DNA of 10,242 nucleotides from Flavobacteriaceae bacterium UBA2540 (GTDB taxonomy: Bacteria > Bacteroidota > Bacteroidia > Flavobacteriales > Flavobacteriaceae). Where the stretch lies: positions 11,330-21,571 of the forward strand of contig DDMS01000058.1 of the NCBI GenBank assembly GCA_002340765.1, read 5' to 3'. Of this stretch, positions 6,879 through 10,242 are shown piece after piece (position 1 is the first letter of the stretch; each line of letters starts with the position of its first letter). A program made the translations under genes and the position numbers. Below the pieces are notes generated by a model. That model had not been told where the DNA came from and made no database searches. It saw only the letters and a list, made by a program, of their open reading frames with translations.

Positions 6879-7865
6879 CTAATTTGTAATTATCTCTAAA
6901 CACTTTTTTGCTTTTAATTCCAAAAGCGAATTTTTTGCTTCTTCAAAAGCGGTTTCAAAAGTCTTTGTTTCATCCACAATTTGAAGTGCAAAAGCGGCAT
7001 TTGTCAAGACAACATTATTTTGTGAATCTGTGCCATTTCCATCTAAAATAGTTTTGAAAATAGTGGCAGCTTCAGAAACAGAATTTCCTCCAAAAATAGC
7101 TGATTGTTGAATTCTTTTCATTCCTAAATCTTCAGGAGAAATCAATTTTTCGCCAGTTTTAGTAAAGATTTTGAAAGCACTTGTCAATGAAATTTCGTCA
7201 TAACCATCTAATGCATGAATGATTCCATAATTGCTATTTTCTTCTTGTAAAATATAATGATACAAACGTGCCACTTCTAAATTATACGTTCCTAAAAAAT
7301 GACTTTTTGGAGAACTTGGATTCACTAAAGGTCCTAAAATATTAAAAAATGTTTTTAACGCTAGGGCTTTTCTAGTGGGTCCAACAGCTTTCATTGCTGG
7401 ATGAAATTTTGGCGCGTGTAAAAAACAAATATTCGCTTTTTCTAGTTGATGTTTCAAAATATGTTCATCATTCGTGAATTGATATCCAAAACTTTCCAAC
7501 ATATCAGAAGAACCAGATTGTGAAGAAAGAGAATAATTGCCATGTTTTGCAACTTTTTGCCCAGTTCCAGCAACCACAAATGACGTCAATGTAGAGATAT
7601 TAAATGTATTTTTTCCATCACCACCAGTGCCAACAATGTCAATCGTGTTAAAATCTGAAAAATCGAGTTGAATTGCCAATTCTTTCAAAGCATCTCTAAA
7701 ACCTGCAAGTTCCTCAACCGAAATTGGACGCATCATAAAAACCGTCATAAAAGAAGCCAAATGTGCTTCATTAAATTTCTCAGCAGCAATGTCTTGTAAA
7801 ACTTGTTTCGCTTCCGATTTTGATAACCTTTCGTGATTGTATAATTTGTCTAATATTTCTTTCAT
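6879..7865 (-). CDS. trpD: Anthranilate phosphoribosyltransferase
   Basis: Transfers phosphoribosyl from PRPP to anthranilate. The 328-residue protein starts with a helical domain (MKEILDKLYNHERLSKSEAKQVL) and then shows the PRPP-binding GTGGDGKNTFNIST (from residue 79), KHGNYSLSSQSGSSD (107-121), the anthranilate-binding HPAMKAVGPTRKAL with Arg165, and the metal-binding ALDGYDEIS with Asp223-Glu224. It is not fused to TrpG, unlike the enterobacterial protein. The ATG at 7865 follows a 24-base spacer made of 7-base repeats after trpG. The TAG stop lies 11 bases before the trpC start. No Trp residue occurs in it. The set of motifs is complete and the call is secure. Confidence 0.96.
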   Translation of the reverse strand: MKEILDKLYNHERLSKSEAKQVLQDIAAEKFNEAHLASFMTVFMMRPISVEELAGFRDALKELAIQLDFSDFNTIDIVGTGGDGKNTFNISTLTSFVVAGTGQKVAKHGNYSLSSQSGSSDMLESFGYQFTNDEHILKHQLEKANICFLHAPKFHPAMKAVGPTRKALALKTFFNILGPLVNPSSPKSHFLGTYNLEVARLYHYILQEENSNYGIIHALDGYDEISLTSAFKIFTKTGEKLISPEDLGMKRIQQSAIFGGNSVSEAATIFKTILDGNGTDSQNNVVLTNAAFALQIVDETKTFETAFEEAKNSLLELKAKKCLEIITN

Positions 7866-7872
7866 TATATAG

Positions 7873-7907
7873 CTTTTGGCATTCGGATTTTAGCTTTTGG
7901 CTTTTGC
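7873..7907 (-). repeat. Five 7-base repeats at the trpG end and trpG-trpD spacer
   Basis: On the operon strand the sequence divides into five heptads: GCAAAAG, CCAAAAG, CTAAAAT, CCGAATG, CCAAAAG. The first three encode the last residues of TrpG (AKAKS) and hold its TAA stop; the others fill most of the spacer before trpD. Three of the five end in CAAAAG and the other two are degenerate. A 7-base period is not a codon multiple, so gain or loss of units would shift the TrpG tail and change the spacer length. It resembles the short heptanucleotide repeats found between genes in several bacterial lineages; the origin is unknown. Confidence 0.6.
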
Positions 7908-8474
7908 ATTGTCTATAAAATTTCGAACCAATTGCTCACCAACATCTGTCAAAATTGATTCTGGATGAAACTGTACTGCACTGATATTGTACAATTTGTG
8001 TTCTAAAGCCTGAATTCCTCCATCTTCATCTCTTGCTGTAATCGTAATATCTGTAGGAAAATCTTCATCAGATGCTGCCCAAGAATGATAACGTGCAGCC
8101 ATAAATTTTTCAGAAACGTCATTAAAAATAATTGCTGATGTATCTGTGACTGTCATTTCTGTTGCAACTCCGTGAAAAATATCCTCTAAATTGACTATTT
8201 TTCCGCCAAAGACTTCTGTAATTGCTTGTAACCCTAGACAAACTCCAAAAATTGGTTTTTTACCAGCATAGGTTTTGATAACCTCTTTTAAAATTCCAGC
8301 TTCATCAGGAATTCCAGGTCCAGGAGACAGCATAATTATATCATAATTACCGACATTTTCAATGCTAATTTCATCGTTTCTAAAAACTGATGGAAAATTT
8401 CCAGTAATTTTTTCAACCATATGAACTAGGTTGTATGTAAAGGAATCGTAATTATCTAAAATTAATATGTTCAT
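7890..8474 (-). CDS. trpG: Anthranilate synthase glutamine amidotransferase subunit
   Basis: A class I glutamine amidotransferase of 194 residues that releases ammonia from glutamine for TrpE. Family marks are MNILILDNYDSFTYNL, the oxyanion loop MLSPGPGIPDEAG, nucleophile Cys79 in FGVCLGLQAI, and the His170/Glu172 pair in AVQFHPESILT. Related PabA proteins share these motifs, but its place between trpE and trpD in a complete trp operon assigns it to anthranilate synthase. It may also serve PabB for folate synthesis, as some shared TrpG proteins do. The ATG directly follows the palindromic element that fills the trpE-trpG gap, so its translation start lies next to a potential mRNA hairpin. The C-terminal AKAKS is encoded by the 7-base repeat. 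It holds a single Trp (YHSWAA). Confidence 0.95.
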   Translation of the reverse strand: MNILILDNYDSFTYNLVHMVEKITGNFPSVFRNDEISIENVGNYDIIMLSPGPGIPDEAGILKEVIKTYAGKKPIFGVCLGLQAITEVFGGKIVNLEDIFHGVATEMTVTDTSAIIFNDVSEKFMAARYHSWAASDEDFPTDITITARDEDGGIQALEHKLYNISAVQFHPESILTDVGEQLVRNFIDNAKAKS

Positions 8475-8606
8475 AAGGCCATCCTAACCTTCCCAAAAGG
8501 AAGGAATTATTTCGTTTTTTATAGTTAATATTAATTTTCTATTCTTAATTTTCAATTATATATCCAATCCAAACTCTTCCACTTTGGGAAGGTTGGAAGG
8601 GTTTTT
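8475..8606. repeat. Inverted pair of palindromic repeat units filling the trpE-trpG gap (element A)
   Basis: The whole spacer between trpE and trpG is one symmetrical element. The left unit (8475-8508) contains AACCTTCCCAAA (8486-8497), and the right unit (8571-8606) contains its exact reverse complement TTTGGGAAGGTT (8583-8594). Further matches outside the core bring the pairing to roughly 20 bases. Each unit also folds alone (CTTCC/GGAAG stems). Between them lie about 62 A/T-rich bases. The outer end of the right unit, GGGTTTTT, overlaps the trpE stop codon, and the left unit ends at the trpG ATG. The arrangement is that of a REP doublet (REPIN) or a very small MITE. In the trp mRNA it would form a long hairpin between two genes whose products are needed in equal amounts. 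No transposase is in the window. Confidence 0.72.
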
Positions 8607-9999
8607 ATATTTTCTCTGCTAATAACAACGCTTTTTTCAAAGCTGCTAACTTATTATTTACTTCTTGTAATTCTTTTTCTTCATCAGAATGAATGACAAT
8701 TCCTGCTCCTGCTTGATAATACAACATGTTATTTTTACTGACAAATGAACGAATTGCAATCGCTAAATTTACAGAACCATCCAAACCAATGATACCAACT
8801 GCACCTCCATAAAATCCACGAGATTGATTTTCATAGGTATCAATTAATTGCATTGCTTTGTATTTTGGAGCACCACTCAAGGTTCCTGCAGGAAAAGTAT
8901 CCGCAACAATTTCAATTGGATTTCCTTTTAATTGCCCTGAAACTGTGGAAACTAAATGAATTACATGACTAAAATATTGCACTTCTTTAAAAACCTCAAC
9001 AGTCACATTATCAGCATGTTTACTCAAATCATTTCTTGCCAAATCAACCAACATTACATGTTCAGCAGTTTCTTTTTTGTCGGCTGCTAAATTTTTTCCA
9101 AGCTGAATGTCTTTTGCCATCTCACCTGTTCTTCTGAAAGTTCCTGCAATTGGATTGATGATTGCTTTTCCGTTAGAAATTTTGATTTGGGCTTCTGGAG
9201 AAGAACCCATCAATTTGAAAGAACCGTAATCAAAATAAAACAAATAAGGTGAAGGATTTATTGAACGAAGAGCTCTGTAAACATTGAATTCATCGCCTTT
9301 AAATTTTTGCTGAAATTGACGCGATAACACCAATTGAAAAACGTCTCCTCTTTTACAATGTGATTTTGCTTTGACCACATATTCCTTGAAATCTTCATTA
9401 GTACAATTCGAAGTTTCTTCACCTTCAACTGTAAATTTTTGAGTATTAAATGCTTGTGCATCAATAATCTTTTCGATTTGAGAAAGATTGGATTTTTGAC
9501 CTTCTTCTAAATTTTCAATCAACGTCATTTCGTCATTAAAATGATTTATAGCAATGATAAATCTGTAAAAACTATATTGTAACAATGGAATTGCAGAAGG
9601 ACCTTCAGCAACATTTAGTGCGATATTTTCAAAATATTGAACTGAGTCATAAGTAGTGTAACCATAAAATCCATTGAACGATTTTAACTCAGTAGGACAA
9701 TCTAATTGAATACTTTTACTGTATTTTTCAAAAATTTGATTGAAGTTCTTTCCAATTTCTTCTTTCACTAATTCTTCTTCTCTGTGAGAAAAACTCAAAA
9801 AATGATTTTTTGCTTGAATGGAAATTACAGGTTCAATACATATAAAAGAAAAGCTCTCTTCTTTGCTGTGATAATCAGAACTTTCTAATAATAAAGTATT
9901 GGCGAATTTATCACGAAAACGCAAATACAACCCAACAGGAGTTATAGTATCTGCTATTTTTGTTTTAAAAATTGTTTTAAAATGAATGTCTTGTATCAT
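8605..9999 (-). CDS. trpE: Anthranilate synthase component I
   Basis: Converts chorismate and TrpG-supplied ammonia to anthranilate, the committed step. The 464-residue protein carries the N-terminal feedback-site motif LLES (37-40 within TLLLESSDYHS) and the matching NPSPYLFYFDYG (248-259), so inhibition by tryptophan is expected. The chorismate-binding domain shows SSPEAQIKI, INPIAGTFRRTG, LVDLARNDLSKHA (318-330), His348 in SHVIHLVS, AGTLSGAPKYKAMQLID (371-387) and QAGAGIVIHSDEEKELQEVNNK near the end. LLES and the operon context favour TrpE over PabB. It contains no Trp codon. The ATG at 9999 lies 27 bases downstream of the attenuator hairpin. Two tiny reading frames (10024-10004 and 10004-9996) overlap each other and then the trpE start. 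It is separated from trpG by the 130-base palindromic element. Confidence 0.96.
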   Translation of the reverse strand: MIQDIHFKTIFKTKIADTITPVGLYLRFRDKFANTLLLESSDYHSKEESFSFICIEPVISIQAKNHFLSFSHREEELVKEEIGKNFNQIFEKYSKSIQLDCPTELKSFNGFYGYTTYDSVQYFENIALNVAEGPSAIPLLQYSFYRFIIAINHFNDEMTLIENLEEGQKSNLSQIEKIIDAQAFNTQKFTVEGEETSNCTNEDFKEYVVKAKSHCKRGDVFQLVLSRQFQQKFKGDEFNVYRALRSINPSPYLFYFDYGSFKLMGSSPEAQIKISNGKAIINPIAGTFRRTGEMAKDIQLGKNLAADKKETAEHVMLVDLARNDLSKHADNVTVEVFKEVQYFSHVIHLVSTVSGQLKGNPIEIVADTFPAGTLSGAPKYKAMQLIDTYENQSRGFYGGAVGIIGLDGSVNLAIAIRSFVSKNNMLYYQAGAGIVIHSDEEKELQEVNNKLAALKKALLLAEKI

Positions 10000-10025
10000 A
10001 TCATCAACTTGATTTCAATATCATT

Positions 10026-10055
10026 AAAAAAGGCTTATCGTGAGATAAGCCTTTT
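10026..10055 (-). terminator. Intrinsic terminator of the trp attenuator
   Basis: Read on the operon strand, AAAAGGCTTATC pairs perfectly with GATAAGCCTTTT around the 4-base loop TCAC, giving 12 bp, and the transcript continues as a run of six U (10031-10026). It stands between the leader peptide stop (10086) and the trpE start (9999), where a terminator would otherwise make no sense. It is therefore the 3:4 hairpin of a ribosome-controlled attenuator. Its ascending arm and loop can instead pair with the upstream leader segment. Confidence 0.92.
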
Positions 10056-10085
10056 AAATATTTTTATATATAGGATTTTTCTCAC
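10040..10085 (-). promoter_or_regulatory. Antiterminator pairing of the trp leader RNA
   Basis: On the operon strand GTGAGA (10085-10080) is the exact complement of TCTCAC (10045-10040), which forms the loop and part of the ascending arm of the terminator. After one mismatch, AA pairs with TT, and then CC (10074-10073) pairs with GG (10051-10050), giving about ten pairs in total that would consume the terminator arm GGCTTATC. This is the 2:3 structure expected when a ribosome stalls on the Trp codons. The energies were not computed. Confidence 0.75.
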
Positions 10086-10101
10086 TTAATTTTTAAGAGA
10101 G
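10081..10101 (-). promoter_or_regulatory. Leader hairpin 1:2 (anti-antiterminator)
   Basis: On the operon strand CTCTCTTAA (10101-10093) pairs with TTAAGTGAG (10089-10081) across a 3-base loop, with eight of nine positions matched. The first arm lies within codons 11-14 of the leader peptide, immediately after the Trp codons, and the second arm spans its stop codon. A ribosome stalled at the Trp codons would cover the first arm and free the second for antiterminator pairing. Confidence 0.72.
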
Positions 10102-10133
10102 TTCCACCACCATATATTTTTTTGATTCTTCAT
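10086..10133 (-). CDS. trpL: trp operon leader peptide
   Basis: A 15-codon reading frame, MKNQKNIWWWNSLKN, ends in TAA. Codons 8-10 are three consecutive UGG Trp codons (10112-10104). The seven Trp enzymes downstream contain by direct count only four Trp in about 2,140 residues, so three in a row here is not chance. The frame begins just downstream of a canonical Bacteroidota promoter and is followed by mutually exclusive RNA hairpins and a terminator before trpE, which is the full layout of translation-coupled attenuation. When charged tRNA-Trp is scarce the ribosome should stall at the UGG codons and allow read-through; when it is plentiful the terminator forms. No Shine-Dalgarno sequence is present, as usual in this phylum. 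The peptide itself probably has no other function. Confidence 0.9.
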   Translation of the reverse strand: MKNQKNIWWWNSLKN

Positions 10134-10140
10134 TGAACAA

Positions 10141-10172
10141 CAAATGTAGAAAGGCTTTTTTATTTGAACAAA
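10141..10172 (-). promoter_or_regulatory. Bacteroidota-type trp promoter
   Basis: On the operon strand TTTG (10172-10169), a 20-base spacer, and TACATTTG (10148-10141) match the phylum's primary-sigma consensus TTTG and TAnnTTTG exactly. The -7 element ends only 7 bases before the leader-peptide ATG (10133), so transcription would start at or within a few bases of that ATG, and the leader message would be leaderless or nearly so. No operator for a repressor was recognised around it. Confidence 0.82.
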
Positions 10173-10242
10173 TTTTAAAGAGACTTTTTTTGAAATCTTC
10201 CTGAATTTAAAAAAAGCAATTTTTATACTTACATATTTATAT

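Noticed and set aside
6868..6903. Longer trpC start at GTG 6903
   Set aside because: It overlaps the end of trpD and adds 12 residues unlike any TrpC N-terminus; the ATG at 6867 gives MTILDKII and an 11-base spacer.
9258..9464. 68-codon reading frame on the - strand
   Set aside because: It is an out-of-frame reading inside trpE, whose own frame is conserved here.
10026..10055. Simple terminator of an upstream gene on the + strand
   Set aside because: No + strand gene precedes it (the region to the left is trpE on the other strand), the + strand tail is only TTTT then AAATA, and the leader peptide context explains it on the - strand.
10173..10242. Possible gene or site at the right edge
   Set aside because: A/T-rich sequence without a sustained reading frame or a recognised motif.

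Overview
The window looks like a piece of a Flavobacteriaceae (Bacteroidota) chromosome, of the Polaribacter/Tenacibaculum/Flavobacterium kind. It is strongly A+T-rich. No clear Shine-Dalgarno sequences precede the genes. The trp promoter matches the Bacteroidota form TTTG-N20-TAnnTTTG. There is also a short SusC-type plug protein and a Bacteroidota-style lipoprotein. The genus is an inference.

Left part (1-3230, + strand). A 5'-truncated M28-family metallopeptidase, a four-helix DoxX-like membrane protein and an amidohydrolase-family lipoprotein lie 3 and 4 bases apart and look like one transcription unit. After a 140-base A/T-rich gap comes a secreted or envelope protein of 208 residues. 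It has a carboxypeptidase-regulatory-like domain followed by a TonB-receptor plug domain but no beta-barrel.

Centre and right (3275-10172, - strand). This is a complete tryptophan operon in the order trpE-trpG-trpD-trpC-trpF-trpB-trpA, converting chorismate to tryptophan with seven separate proteins. It converges on the plug gene across a 44-base A/T-rich junction. Upstream of trpE is an intact ribosome-mediated attenuator: a Bacteroidota promoter, a 15-codon leader peptide with three consecutive Trp codons (MKNQKNIWWWNSLKN), a leader hairpin, an alternative antiterminator pairing, and a 12-bp terminator hairpin followed by U6. TrpE also keeps the LLES tryptophan-binding motif, so control is probably double: attenuation of transcription and feedback inhibition of the first enzyme.

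The operon carries small dispersed palindromic repeats of a type common between flavobacterial genes. An inverted pair of about 35-base units fills the whole trpE-trpG gap (8475-8606). A second, more degenerate pair spans the trpC-trpF gap and enters the 5' end of trpF (5935-6081). trpF has no ATG before its conserved VCGMK motif. It must start at TTG (6003) or another non-ATG codon, and it gains about 24 extra N-terminal residues, roughly half of them encoded by the repeat. A separate 7-base periodic repeat forms the trpG stop region and the trpG-trpD spacer.

No tRNA, rRNA, CRISPR array, transposase or phage gene was seen. Bases 10173-10242 hold nothing recognisable. The most rewarding targets are the trp attenuator and the repeat-derived start of trpF.
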